Shown piece by piece: positions 22,569 through 33,026 of a DNA stretch of 64,000 nt. Origin of the DNA: Termitomyces sp. T153 (taxonomy: Eukaryota > Basidiomycota > Agaricomycetes > Agaricales > Lyophyllaceae); assembly GCA_018296165.2 (NCBI GenBank), contig JACKQL020000058.1:186001-250000 (forward strand). The letters are read 5' to 3'. Position 1 is the stretch's first letter; each line of letters begins with the position of its first letter. The notes under the pieces were generated by a model. The model searched no databases. It was not told the DNA's origin and worked only from the letters and a program-made list of their open reading frames with translations. Both the position numbers and the translations under genes were made by a program.

Positions 22569-25079
22569 CTAAACCGCCGACTCGTTTTCCGTGAACTGGT
22601 AGTTACAGTCTTCTCCGTCGATCGTCCACACGGCGCGTCCCATCACCTGTCGTTTAGGGCAGTTGCGAATAAAATGTCCCTGCTCACCACATAGGATGCA
22701 CGCGCCCTCCTTCCGTCGTTTCTCCTGCGTTTCTTCCGGCACGTCAATCCACTGGCTGTCCTGGATCCTGTTTGCGCATAGGGCTTCCTGATCGTTGGCG
22801 GGGTCCAGGCTGTCGTCGCGGTCGTCGGGATTGGTATCCGGAGGTACTGGGGTGTCGTGGAGGTCGGCGGCGTTGAGCTGGGCGGGTGGTCGCTGTCCCG
22901 GGGGCCGATTTGTGTTGGGGACTCCTCGGTCCGGGGGGAAGCGGGGTGCGGGGTTAGCAGGGCTAGCGGGGATGGAGGGTCGGATGCCATTGGTTGCTCC
23001 GGTCTGCCAGTTGGTGTTACCGGAAGTATTCCACGAGGTCCGGGGCGCCGTGTTTTCGCTGCGATCTTCCCAATAACGTTGGTCGACCTGGGTAACGAGC
23101 GCCTTGTACCCGTCGTAGGTGGTTTGTTTGGGCGCGAGGCGAAGGACGTCCTTGATCCGTTGGGGCAGGGCACGACGGAGGGCGAACCGGAGGGCGTTGT
23201 AATTCCAGCCGGTCTCGTAGGCCTCTCGTTCGAACCGTACGATGAAGGTCGTGAAGCGTTCGTTGTCGCGCATTCGGAGGTTGAAGAGATTTTCCTCCGC
23301 CTCTGCTACGGTGTCAAAGACGCCAAACTTACTCGAGAACTCTTGAGTGAAAGCGAGCCAATGGGAGAGTACGGGATTGTTTGGGTCGAACCGGAGTAGC
23401 GCGGTGTAGTGGTCGAAAGCGATGCCCTGTAAGTATGATGCGGCGAAGGCTACTCGTGAGCTCTCAAGCTGAAAAGTGATGGGCTTAGCTTGAAACATAG
23501 TTAAGCATTGGGTCAGGAAGATTCGCCACTTCCGGGGGTCGCGGCCGGTGAAGGGTTCGGGCTTCTGGATGTCGAGCTTTCCTTCCCGGGCCAGTGCGTC
23601 GCGGGTGTCGTCCTGCGAATTTTGAGTTCGGGGTGGGGGTCCGGCGTTGTAGTAGTAGTAGTAGTTGTTTCCGTTTCCGCGCTGGGGGGGGAAGTTGTCC
23701 ATCGCCGGGCCCCATCCTCCTGGGGGTCCGCCATTGGGTGGTCCCCCACCGGGGTTTTGACCTACACTACCCGGGGCGGGTCCTGGGGCCCATCGAGGGG
23801 GAGAGGGTCCTCCGGGATTCGGGGGTCCGAAATAGTTGATGTCGTTGGGGGGGTTAGGCATCGGGGCGGGCGGGGGACGAAAGGGGTTGGCGGACAGAGG
23901 GGGTCGGGGCGCCCCGGGGCCCAGGGGCTGTCGCGGGGGGACTGGGGCGTTGGGACGGGGCGGAGGGGCGTTGCTACGAGGGGCGCGGAGGTCGAAATGG
24001 GGGGGTCGGTCTCGTTGGGGCCCGTTGCGCGGGGGGTGTTCGTCGACGGGGTTGCCCGGCTCGTCGATATAGGAGAGGGTCCGGTTGTCGTCGTCGACGC
24101 GTAGGGACGGTCGTTGGGAGCGGATTTCGGGGATGGCGGGTTGATCCCAGGTTCGGAAGGCGCTGGGCACCGAGCTGGCCCGGGGCCGGGCGGAGAGGGC
24201 CAGGGTGTGGGCGGCGGGTTGGTCGAACAGCCCCCCCGCGGGGTTGAGATTCCTCAAGATGCTGGAGGCCGCGTTGAGTTCTTCCTGCTGGCGGGGAACG
24301 GAAGATGGGGCTCCGTTTCGTGTCCCGACGGGTTCCTCGCGTTGCACGTGGAAGGAGCGGGCGGGGTCCAGGGGGTCTTCGAAGGGGCGGGGGTTCGGGC
24401 TAGTGTGGATTTCTTCGACCAAGGCGCGGAGCTCGTTCCGTAAGTTCTCGTCGAGGCCCAGGGTGCCTTGCGTATTCTCCGGGAGGTTCCCTTGCAGGTA
24501 GCGTTCGTGGAAGTCGAGGAGTCGGTCCGCCCAGACCTCCGGGGTTGCGGAGGTGTCGGGGTAGCCTAGGCTGGTAAGGAAGGTGCGGGTACGCCTTGCG
24601 AATTCCGCAGGGGACAGGCGGAGGAAGCGGAGAACTTCGTCGCGTTGCTGGGCGTAGGCTTCGATCCTCTGCTGCCTGGGGGAAGGAGGGGTTTGAACGG
24701 CGAATGGTGGGCGGGGTGGGGAATAGTTATCCGTAGCTTCCGGAGGGGCTGGGGCTGCAGCGGGGATTGGATACGCATAGTAATGGGCGGGGGGAAGGTA
24801 GGCGGGGTTGGGGGGTGCTGCGGAGTATCCTCCGGGGTTGATACGGGGGTTGTTGCCATCGGCGTGGAATGCGGGAGGGCGGCGCCAGCCCGGAGGTATT
24901 CCCTGGCTGATGGAGGGGGCGTAGAACACCTGGTTGGGGTCAGGGGTCCAGTGACGGGGCACGTATTGGTCCGTGAAGGGGCCCGGGTAGAATGGGGCGT
25001 AGGAATTTTCCAATATGGGCCGGCCGTAGGTGTCGGTTGGGTAACCGACTGGGTTGTACGCGGGGTTGAACGCAGACAT
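22569..25079 (-). CDS. gag: Gag protein of the young Ty3 element
   Basis: 836 residues, starting 33 nt after the 5' LTR. The N-terminal half is Pro/Asn/Tyr-rich and probably disordered. A retrotransposon-gag capsid domain lies in the second half ([20 protein letters not shown], then [20 protein letters not shown] and [20 protein letters not shown]). A single CCHC knuckle ([14 protein letters not shown]) lies close to the C-terminus. It forms the virus-like particle that packages element RNA. The frame is fully open, as expected for a recent insertion. The start ATG lies at the beginning of the transcript's internal region, with almost no leader after the primer-binding site. Confidence 0.95.
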   Translation of the reverse strand: MSAFNPAYNPVGYPTDTYGRPILENSYAPFYPGPFTDQYVPRHWTPDPNQVFYAPSISQGIPPGWRRPPAFHADGNNPRINPGGYSAAPPNPAYLPPAHYYAYPIPAAAPAPPEATDNYSPPRPPFAVQTPPSPRQQRIEAYAQQRDEVLRFLRLSPAEFARRTRTFLTSLGYPDTSATPEVWADRLLDFHERYLQGNLPENTQGTLGLDENLRNELRALVEEIHTSPNPRPFEDPLDPARSFHVQREEPVGTRNGAPSSVPRQQEELNAASSILRNLNPAGGLFDQPAAHTLALSARPRASSVPSAFRTWDQPAIPEIRSQRPSLRVDDDNRTLSYIDEPGNPVDEHPPRNGPQRDRPPHFDLRAPRSNAPPPRPNAPVPPRQPLGPGAPRPPLSANPFRPPPAPMPNPPNDINYFGPPNPGGPSPPRWAPGPAPGSVGQNPGGGPPNGGPPGGWGPAMDNFPPQRGNGNNYYYYYNAGPPPRTQNSQDDTRDALAREGKLDIQKPEPFTGRDPRKWRIFLTQCLTMFQAKPITFQLESSRVAFAASYLQGIAFDHYTALLRFDPNNPVLSHWLAFTQEFSSKFGVFDTVAEAEENLFNLRMRDNERFTTFIVRFEREAYETGWNYNALRFALRRALPQRIKDVLRLAPKQTTYDGYKALVTQVDQRYWEDRSENTAPRTSWNTSGNTNWQTGATNGIRPSIPASPANPAPRFPPDRGVPNTNRPPGQRPPAQLNAADLHDTPVPPDTNPDDRDDSLDPANDQEALCANRIQDSQWIDVPEETQEKRRKEGACILCGEQGHFIRNCPKRQVMGRAVWTIDGEDCNYQFTENESAV

Positions 25080-25098
25080 CGAGAACGGGGTAAGGGGG

Positions 25099-25111
25099 AG
25101 TCTTGATATTA
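25099..25111 (-). promoter_or_regulatory. primer-binding site, self-priming type
   Basis: In sense orientation TAATATCAAGACT sits directly after the 5' LTR end. It is the perfect reverse complement of AGTCTTGATATTA within the LTR (25663-25675). Direct abutment and self-complementarity match the Tf1 mechanism rather than tRNA priming. Confidence 0.85.
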
Positions 25112-26100
25112 TGTCAGGTTCCGCTGACGATGGTGGCTCAGTACACTGGCGAGTCCTTACTAGGCGGACGCGATGTCCTGCGTTTATAACCAGGCGCCCG
25201 GGGTTGGAGCGGAGGTGGGGAAGGCTTGCGAGGGGCCCCTATGGATAGCGGCCCGAGTAGGTCCGGAGTGATTCAGAGGGGTCTAAGACCGGAGGTACTG
25301 GTCGTTGACCCGGGGTGGGTGTCGGAGCTCGTTAGCGGACGCACGAGGGGATTGCGGGGTAGGCGGAGGCTTCTCGGCTGTCGGGGGGGGCGGGGTCGGT
25401 TGGATAGGGGGTTACCGGGGCTTGATGGGTTCCGGGGTGAGCGGGTAGTGAGACCCGGGGTTGTCGTTAGGAATGTTCAGGTCGTGGCGCGTGCGCGGAG
25501 TTCGTACTGATGTAGGGAGCAAGGGAACTTCAGGGGAACAAAGGAAATATGTACAGTCGAGACGAGACGGAGACGAGACGAGACTGAGAAAAGATAGATT
25601 CGAAACCTAGGAACAGAAATACAAACGAGACGAGAGACGAAACATAGGAAACCGGTAAAATGTAATATCAAGACTAGGGTCCGAGGAGTCATTCTATGAC
25701 TTATATACCAACTACTGGGTGCCTCCAAGGGCGGCGGATGTGATGGCGGGGGTCGACGGGGCTGTGCTGAGTCGACAGGTGTCGGGTACAACCCAAGTTC
25801 GGGCCGCGGCGGTATTCTGGTGGGATCAGTTGGGGGCGCGGCCGCTCCGGGGCGTCGTGGCACTCCGGGATGGGTCGGGTGAACTAGGGTAGGGGGTCGG
25901 GGACGTATGACGTGTCCAGGAACGGTGGGGGAAGGTTTCAAGGGGGTGTTGATGGCTACGGATAGGGAGTTGCCGTCGGGGTTTGCCGGAGAAGCGTCGG
26001 AGTTGCCCAGTGTGGGCGTCGAAGGTGTGGGCGGGGTTCCGGGGAGTTATCGGGAGGGGTTGGGGGCCGTGTCTAGGGATCTAGGGAGCGGGTCGTGACA
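25112..26100 (-). repeat. 5' LTR of the young element (right copy)
   Basis: 989 bp; it drives the minus-strand transcript. U3 is predicted as 26100-25676 and R/U5 as 25675-25112, from the TATA and self-priming positions. Confidence 0.95.
25675..25707 (-). promoter_or_regulatory. predicted promoter: TATA box and transcript start in the 5' LTR
   Basis: TATATAAG on the minus strand occupies 25707-25700. The A at 25675, 32 nt downstream, is the first base of the 13-nt block that pairs with the primer-binding site. The two independent signals agree on the same start. Confidence 0.75.
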
Positions 26101-26105
26101 AATGC
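26101..26105 (+). repeat. target-site duplication, right copy (AATGC)
   Basis: Repeats 15285-15289 exactly; reading on, the interrupted pol frame of the old element resumes. Confidence 0.95.
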
Positions 26106-28116
26106 TACTATTCTGAGGTAGATAAAAGATGTGTTGCTTTATCAGTTTACCTTGAGGCATGTTCCTGGAAAGACTTTCAGTGTAGATGGTCTACCTAGAA
26201 GGGACAAAACAACTAAGGGATGAAGAGTATCAATCAGTCAATCCAGAACTAGTGGATGAACCAAAGTCCATGAAGTTTGAGTACCCTGATAGAGATAATG
26301 GTGTTCCAAGATGGCAAAAGGAGGAGCCTTTAGAGTTCCAAGAGTTTGAGACTGAGATTGACACTAGAGGAGGGTATTTATGTGGAGTAGCTCAAGAAGT
26401 GTTAGATTTCACTCAGGAATTACACCAAGCACATTTGCAGGAACAAACCCTTAGGGAGGCTATAATGAGAAAGCTACAAGCTGACAAGCTGAATCCAGTA
26501 GCAGTCTTGTCTCTTACCATGCCTTTGTTGCCTGCAGAAAGTGAAGAAGAGAGTGGAGAAGACACACAGACATATATGGCACATTGAAAGGGGAGTGAGG
26601 GAGAAGACTGGGATAATTTGTTGCCATTTATTAAAACTTGGCTACAAAGTCCTGGGACTGAACCTACCAACCTACCAGAATGTGAGCCAGACAAGTTCAA
26701 GAAGTTTGCTAGGTTGACCAGAAAGGATGGTTGTATAAGCATAGCAATGGGGCAAAGCATAGGCTAGTAGTCAATATAGACCATCATATGTTTATGCTCA
26801 AATCTGCACATGATGCTTTAGGACATTGAGGTGCTTATGCAACCAAAATGTTGATTCAGGAAAGGTTTTGGTGGCCTGGAATGGATAGTGATGTACAATA
26901 GTATGTGGGGACTTGTCATAATTGTCAAATTCATCAGAAGACAGTGGTGAACAGAGAACCTACAATCACCTATACACCTTCCATATTTCAAACCATTCAT
27001 ATTGATACAATGCACATGACACCAGCCTCAAATGGATGTAAATACATAGTTCATCAGCAATGTGCTTTGTCTTCATGGATGGAAGGTAGGCCTTTGAGAA
27101 AGGAGAATTATAAAACCATTGGACAATGGTTGTTTGAAGATGTAATCTGTCATTGGGGATGTATTGCAGAAATTATCACAGATAATGCAGGACAATTCAA
27201 ACAAGTTACAGCTTGGTTAGAAAAGAGGTATGGGATCAGAGGCATAACCATTTTACCTTACAACTCCCCAGCTAATGGAAGAATCAAAAGGCCACACTGG
27301 GATGTCTGGCAAGCTTTGTTCAAGGCTTGTGAAGATCACACCAAATGGTTTTGGTTCTTCTTCCATGTAATGTGGAGTGACTACATAACTATATGCAAAC
27401 AATTTGGGTGTTCACTATACTTCATGGTTACAGGAGCCCATCCCATCATACCATTAGATTTGGCAGATGCCACCTGATTAGTGGAACTACCAAAAGGCCC
27501 TCTGTCTACAGGAGGACTGATTGGATATCAGGCTCAGGCTCTGGCAAAACACTCTCAGCATGTAGAGGAAATGTGAGAGTGAGTGGGAAAAGACAAGCTC
27601 AAATGGGCACTGAAGTTTGTAGGGAAACACAAGTACTCTGTCAAAGACTTCAAATTTAAACCATTGTTGTTCCTAGTGAAGAATATGATAACTGAGAGTT
27701 TGCTTAGTGCAAAGATGCTCCCATGGTTTCATAGATCTATGGTAGTCCTTATAAGAACTCAGGGAAGGAACTATGTGGTGGCAAAAATGGATGGTACTGT
27801 TTGGCAGGAAAGAGTTGCAGCTTTTAGGGTTGTACCTTATTGTGCTAGAAAGCAACTCAGTCTACCAGGAGGAATTCAAGATTGGATCAATATTACACCT
27901 GCTAAACTGAAAGAATTGAGGAAGGAACAACAGAAGACAACTGAACTAGAGGACCAGGATATAACCTTTGGTTTAGTAAGGCTTCATGAACCATTGAATT
28001 CAGAACTGGGAATGATATCAGAAGAAGAATCTGAATGGGAGGAACAGGAAGAACCTCAGCTAGCAAAAAGAGTTAAGGAGCCAAGCTGGAAGGTTAGGAA
28101 AATGAACAAATCTTGA
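26106..28116 (+). pseudogene. pol pseudogene, 3' part (end of RNase H, integrase), old element
   Basis: Continues the frame cut at 15,284, with FTLRHVPGKTFSVDGL right after the junction. The integrase finger (about 26,820-26,935: FWWPGM, CHNC) has two in-frame stops. The core is present: HIDTMHMT and ITDNAGQF supply the two Asp residues. At the third catalytic position the motif reads ANGRIKRPHWD, with Lys where the family has Glu. The C-terminal part runs to TGA at 28,114-28,116. No CpG was seen in 26,101-26,640. Confidence 0.8.
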
Positions 28117-28277
28117 GATGGAACTTCAAATAGTTTATAAATAAAATAAACTTAGAGTTCACACAGGAGTTTGAACAAAGGACATTTTATTGGAGTATGC
28201 AATGGTGAAGGAAAGGGGCTTATATATATATCTACCACATACAAAGGCAATAAAAGTGCCTACAGTGGAGGGGTCTT

Positions 28278-29636
28278 TTATACAGAGGTGGCAGTGCTAC
28301 TGGGAACATCCTGGGGGAAATCCAAGAGCTCAATGTCAGAATTGGAGTCCAGAGCCTCAGGTTCTAGTCAGGGAAGGATAAAAATAGTGGGAAGCATGAT
28401 GAGACATATCTCAGGAGAAACCTGAAGCTCTGTGAAGAGATTGCTGGTCTGGTCAACTTTGGAGGGGCCCAGGACTTTGTTAAGACATCGAAGATGGGCC
28501 AAAATAAGCTTAAAAGTTTGCAGTGAAAGATTGAGGATGTAAAGCTGGGGCTGGGCAGCCAGTTTGATAGCATCATAATGTTTCTGTAAATCAGTTGTGT
28601 GAAATGGACAGGTTGTCCTCAGCAAGGGCCATGGCATCAAGGACCACATCAACTTGGGAAAGGCAAGGCCAGGGTGGCTTGGCTGCCCACCTTGTGGCTG
28701 GCTGAAGTAAAAGAAATTAATAAGTTTTTAGTAAGGAGAGATTTGAGAGAATGTACTGGCTGAAGGAAGTACTTTGATCTTCTTGGTGCATGGCTTGCCC
28801 TCAGGATCAGCCTGGATGGGGGTACAAGAAATGGTTAGGTCATCCAGATGACAAACCAATAGATCAAGTTTGGAAGCTGTGACTTACATTAGCTCAGTGC
28901 TTGTAAGTACAAGAGGCTGACAGACCTATCATTCTGATGTTGGTATCCTTGGCATGACAGCAAAGCTGTTGAAAGCCCAGCAGAAGTAAGGGAAGAGTGA
29001 GAAAAAGAAAGAAAAGAAGCTTACTTCTTGAAGCCCCTTTTAGTGAGCATCATGACAACAGCTTTCAATAGCAATGATGGCATCAGCAAAGGAGAAGAGT
29101 GATTTGGCAGGGGCAGAGTTGTTGCCAATAAACTGATCCAGAGTATTTGACTGAATAAGAGAAGAAAGAGCATCAAACAAGCCCTGCTGCTCAGTGATCT
29201 GGGGAAGGTCTGCCTGGTCTGCAAAAATCTATGAGAAAGAGTAAGAGTAAACAGGAATAAGAGAAAAGAAAGAAGGATTGGGGCACACCAGGTTTACTGC
29301 ACTAATAAAGTGTGTATGGTCAGCTGCACCAAGCAGAAGGGCTTTTGCAGCAGAAATATGGCCCATAAGAGCACTGGCAAGGGCAGGATAGTGAAGGATG
29401 GCCACTATAACATCACCTGTGGATTGCTTGACTGAACAATTGAACAATGCTATATGGTCAGGAGGCTCTGAGGAAATGGCTGGCAAAGCAACAGCTGCAC
29501 AAGGTGCAGTGGGTGGCTTGCAAAAAGGAGAAGTGGGAGGCATGAGGATGGAGGAAGGAAAACAAGAGAGAGATCTTATAAGACAAAAAAAGACAAGATT
29601 GAGGTTGAAATTTGCATAACAGAGCATCTGAGACAT
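28278..29636 (-). pseudogene. decayed antisense gene between pol and 3' LTR of the old element
   Basis: On the strand opposite to gag-pol, coding stretches are separated by three GT-AG introns: 29229-29288 (60 nt), 28966-29024 (59 nt) and 28812-28887 (76 nt). Exons read e.g. FISAVNL, IFADQADLPQITEQQGLFDA, LFSFADAIIAIESC, KDTNIRMIGLSAS and, further on, KHYDAIKLAAQPQLYILNLS. Two or more in-frame stops (TAA in exon 2, TGA in exon 3) and one unclear splice site show it is dead. No known domain was recognised, and it is not visibly related to the zinc-cluster protein of the young element. The position and tail-to-tail orientation relative to pol are the same. Confidence 0.6.
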
Positions 29637-29741
29637 AAAGAATTTTTTAAAGTATATTGTTGAAAATTTGAGGTGGATAGAAGGGCAGAAAATTCTTGAT
29701 TGATCTATGCTAAAACATGCTGACTGAGGGCAGTCAGTAAA

Positions 29742-29753
29742 GTGTGGGGGAGG
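29742..29753 (+). promoter_or_regulatory. polypurine tract of the old element
   Basis: GTGTGGGGGAGG directly before TGTTATGACA, the LTR start. Confidence 0.65.
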
Positions 29754-30625
29754 TGTTATGACAGTTCACACTATAAAAATAAAAGAAAGTAAATTCCCTA
29801 TATACCCAAACAATGCTGCAAATTGTAAGCATAGAAAGAAAAACCAAAAACTGTAGGCAAAAAGGGGAACTTACTATAAGTCAATGCACCAATGAACCCA
29901 CAGACAAAAGGCAGCAGTAAAAAAAAGCTAGAAAGAAGTCAATAAGACCTCAACATGTCAATGATCAAAATTGATCATTACTGATAGCCAAGGCCTGCTT
30001 GATGGGTGGCAGTGCCAGCTCAGGCCAGTTACTGCTTAACCAATACCAAGCTAGTTGCCCCTGCCCTTTCTGCTCAACAAACTCCCCTACCTCCCTCAAA
30101 TTAATGTACAAATGACTGTCAATTAAGTCTATAGGAGAGAGGGAGGTTAGTGAGGTAAAGAGAGGAGAACAAGGATGGAAATGAGTGAGGGAATAGGGGC
30201 TGCATTGGTGCCAAGCACATAGAGCCTCAAAAATTGTTGGTGTTGGGCACTGAACAACTGGAATGATGACAGAAGGCCACATGGGGCATCATGGTCCATG
30301 TGCAAGTAGAGCAGTATAAAGGGGAGGTGGGATTTTGAGGCCATCAAGCAACATTTGGCATGCAGCTTGGAATCTCCAGGGAGCAGATTACTTAGGCCCA
30401 TAATGTGAACTGAGCTTTGATTGAGGTTTTTTTTGATAATTGAACCTGTTATTAGTTTGAACTTTCATTTGAACCTATACTTAAAATCAATCTAAATCAA
30501 TATATCTACTACAATACAAAAGTTGTATGATTTTGAGTGAATCTTGAGCCCTCAAACTTGTTGAGTTGTAGTTGTTTGGTTCAGTCTCTAATACAAATAA
30601 AACCAAATAATTCAATTTCGCATCA
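29754..30625 (+). repeat. 3' LTR of the old element, 872 bp
   Basis: Starts TGTTATGACAG and ends CGCATCA; its last 570 bp are shared with 10225-10796. TATA box at 30315-30320. It is followed directly by inverted-repeat copy D. Confidence 0.8.
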
Positions 30626-31278
30626 ATATTGTGCTGGTGAGGATGGAGCAATCAACAGCATCCTTGCTGATAACACAAATAGTATGTGTCTGTTTTTCAT
30701 CATTTGAAGGGTGAAAACTCCACATTGCCTTGATATCAGTGAGAGTCTTGTAAAAACAGAAGCATGAATACAAAAAGTCAAATTGCCTATCAACAAAACT
30801 AGATTGCTGTCAGAGAAGCAAACAGAATTGACTTTGGATAGTATTGGATTGGTGCCCAGGGGGATATAGCATGCAGGTAAGGGAAAAAGAGACATTGTGG
30901 TAGGGAGACAAAAATGTTTAAACTGTTTGATGTTCAATTGAGATACAGATGCAAAAGGGGCATATGGAACATCTGTTATAAATCACATGTAACATACAAC
31001 ATGGAGGGTACAAGTGAAAATAGAATACAAACCTGACCAAAGAAATGGCTCCTACAGAAAGCAGATTTAAAAAAACTAAGGAAAAACAAATAAAAAATAG
31101 AAAATAAAAAGGAAAAAAGGAAAAAAGGAAAAAAGGAAAAAAGGAAAAAAGGAAAAAAGGAAAAAGGAGTACCCAGAACCAATGGGCCCCCTGGATCAAT
31201 GGTCTGCACCACTTATCTGAATCAACCTTGAACTTTTTTTTGGATAGAAGTGCAAGAGCCCACTACAGAATAGCAGGA
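30626..31278 (-). repeat. long inverted-repeat copy D (reverse)
   Basis: Reverse complement of copy C (9295-9855) plus the outer end that C lacks, including the shared GTTCAAGGTTGATTCAGATAAG block and a worn palindromic tip at 31259-31278. A microsatellite of GGAAAAAA units at about 31,108-31,165 replaces the T-rich tract. Confidence 0.65.
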
Positions 31279-32185
31279 AAATAATAACAATTCCCATGCA
31301 GCAACCTGTAAGTTTAGTGGTGCAGCAGCACATCCAACAATGGAACTAGAGTGCTGACATTCAATGCACATCATTGACCCTGTTCTTAACAGGTGATGGT
31401 TTTTTCCCCTCCTAGAATGATTCTCTCATTGAGCTGTTGAGCAACAAGCTTCTGATTTTCAGCAGGAAGCTTGTGGCCATCACCAGCACTCGAGGGAAGT
31501 GGGATATTTTGTTATATCTGACAGGACAGAGATGCTTTTGGTTTGCACAACCCTTACCACTTCTACAAGGCTAAAGCTCATAATATCCAATTTGATGAAG
31601 ACCAATCAAGGCAGACATTCTAATCAAGCAGTCTGCACAACAAAATTGCAGCTTATGACTAAAGCCAGCAAATGTGCTGGAAGAGCTGATCTTGATATGC
31701 TGTGAGTGCTGAGCAATGTTCTGAATGAATCTCTTCTCAAGTAAGTTGCATCAGAAGTTTTTGATTCATTCAGAAAAAGAACCCCAGAAGTAAATATCTG
31801 CAATTGTTTCACCACCTTGCAAGATTATTGCAAGATTATTGTCCTGGGCAATTCACAAGGAAAAAATAAGTGGTAGTCAGCTCAATGATGAAAACATAAG
31901 ATAACTGTTTGTTTTTCCTTGCAATTGCTCTGGGTGGATTATGTGCAAGATGCATTAGAGGAAAATTATGGATGAGGAGTGATGAATTTCAATGTCACAG
32001 GGTTCCAGGACCCCAAGATACCTCAGAAATTGCTACCAACCTATGTCTGATGGAATGTTCAAAGGAAACCTGATTTGTAAGCAGGCAAGAATCATGATGC
32101 TCAGAACGGCATCTAATGCGGTGACTTAAAACCTGTCATGTGCAGTTTTCTTCATTGTCTACATTGCAGTTCTTGGTTGAAAGCC
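31279..32185. other. repeat-block margin, no gene supported
   Basis: CpG-poor up to about 31,480, then gradually returning to host-like composition. Only short frames. It may contain the lost promoter of the GST relic that follows. Confidence 0.45.
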
Positions 32186-33026
32186 ATGTCAACAAAGGCA
32201 ACAAAATCAATGGTCCAACCAATCATCCTATATGACATTTTGAATGCCAAAGGAAAGGAATGCTGGTCCCAAAATAAGTGGCGTATCTGGTGCGATGAGC
32301 TGCTTGATTATTGGAATTTGTTATTCTTATCTGATTGTCTAGTATGGCACTGAATTATAAATAGATCTCCTACACAACCAAGTGGGTTGAGTACCCTGAC
32401 ATTGGCAAGGTCAGAAAGAGATAAGAGATAAGCCTACGATGCCATGTCCAGATGGGAGCGGCATTATATTATGGACGTGCCCGATGATTGTCAATCCAAA
32501 CCATCTTGACGCCGATGGCAAACCAACAGTGGTTTCAGATTCACCAGTGATTATCAATTATCTCGACAAAGTCCATCCTGAGATCAAAGTGATCCCAGAC
32601 GGAGTGGCGGCACTGCATAGCGCATGGCTACCTTTTATTAGCCAAAATGTCACTGTGAAGCTTTCTAGTTTTTGCCCCAATATCCTTTCCCCTCGGAGCA
32701 AGGAGTATTTCATTACCATATGTGAAAAGTGGTAGGGTCCTCTTGACAAGATGTGTTTCGATCGTCTTGAGGCGTGGAAGGATGTTCAGGCAGGCTTGAC
32801 TAAGGTTGCAGAGGCTCTAGATGTCAACGGGAAGCAGAACGGAGATAACCTACGTGTCGTAACTGAAAAGGTTAGCTATGCTGACTTCGCCACTGTCGCG
32901 CCACTCCTGTGTGAAAAATCAATTGTCAGTAAGCAACAGTTTGATACACTGAAAGAGTGGAATGGGAGGAGATGGAGCAAAGTTCTTGATGAGATTGAGA
33001 AAGCAGGTCTCCTTCATGTCAACTAG
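32186..33026 (+). pseudogene. glutathione S-transferase pseudogene
   Basis: The ATG at 32,186 opens a GST N-terminal sheet (PIILYDI). After an intron the text continues TTKWVEYPDIGKV, then VVSDSPVIINYLDKVHPE, the SDS-type glutathione-binding turn of Ure2-like fungal GSTs, and a helical C-terminal half ending at 33,026. It has at least three lesions: a TAG just before ISYTTKWV, a 1-nt loss after about 32,410 that shifts the frame, and a TAG at about 32,732-32,734 before GPLDKM. It lies next to the transposon block, and decay is the simplest reading. An assembly error is possible but would have to occur three times. Confidence 0.75.

Larger units (their letters stand above)
15290..26100 (-). 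mobile_element. young chromodomain Ty3 (chromovirus) LTR retrotransposon, complete, 10,811 bp
   Basis: Complete by structure: LTRs of 988 and 989 bp bounded by TGTCA/TGACA, a 5-bp target duplication, primer-binding site, gag, pol with chromodomain, and polypurine tract, plus an extra antisense gene. Aligning the LTRs by eye I found six substitutions, all transitions, and one 1-bp indel, so about 99.3% identity; the insertion is recent. All three long frames are open. It is GC- and CpG-rich, in strong contrast to the old element it interrupted. Sense direction is the minus strand of the window. Confidence 0.95.
10225..30625 (+). mobile_element. old, decayed Ty3-type LTR retrotransposon, interrupted by a younger one
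   Basis: A 5' LTR remnant (10225-10796), gag, pol (protease, RT, RNase H, integrase), a decayed antisense gene, a polypurine tract and a complete 3' LTR (29754-30625) occur in order. Every reading frame has stops or shifts; visible stops are TAG or TAA where the family normally has Gln or Trp, i.e. C-to-T or G-to-A changes. CpG is almost absent. The young minus-strand element at 15290-26100 splits the pol gene. Without that insert the element is about 9.6 kb. The 3' LTR abuts copy D, so the element sits in an older inverted-repeat copy. Confidence 0.85.

Noticed and set aside
25557..25590. Possible CRISPR-like array in the LTR (GAGAC units)
   Set aside because: Units are contiguous with no spacers and lie in a eukaryotic LTR; simple tandem repeat.
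31100..31165. GGAAAAAA repeat as a possible telomere-like tract
   Set aside because: It is a purine microsatellite replacing the T-rich tract of the other repeat copies; not a telomeric unit.
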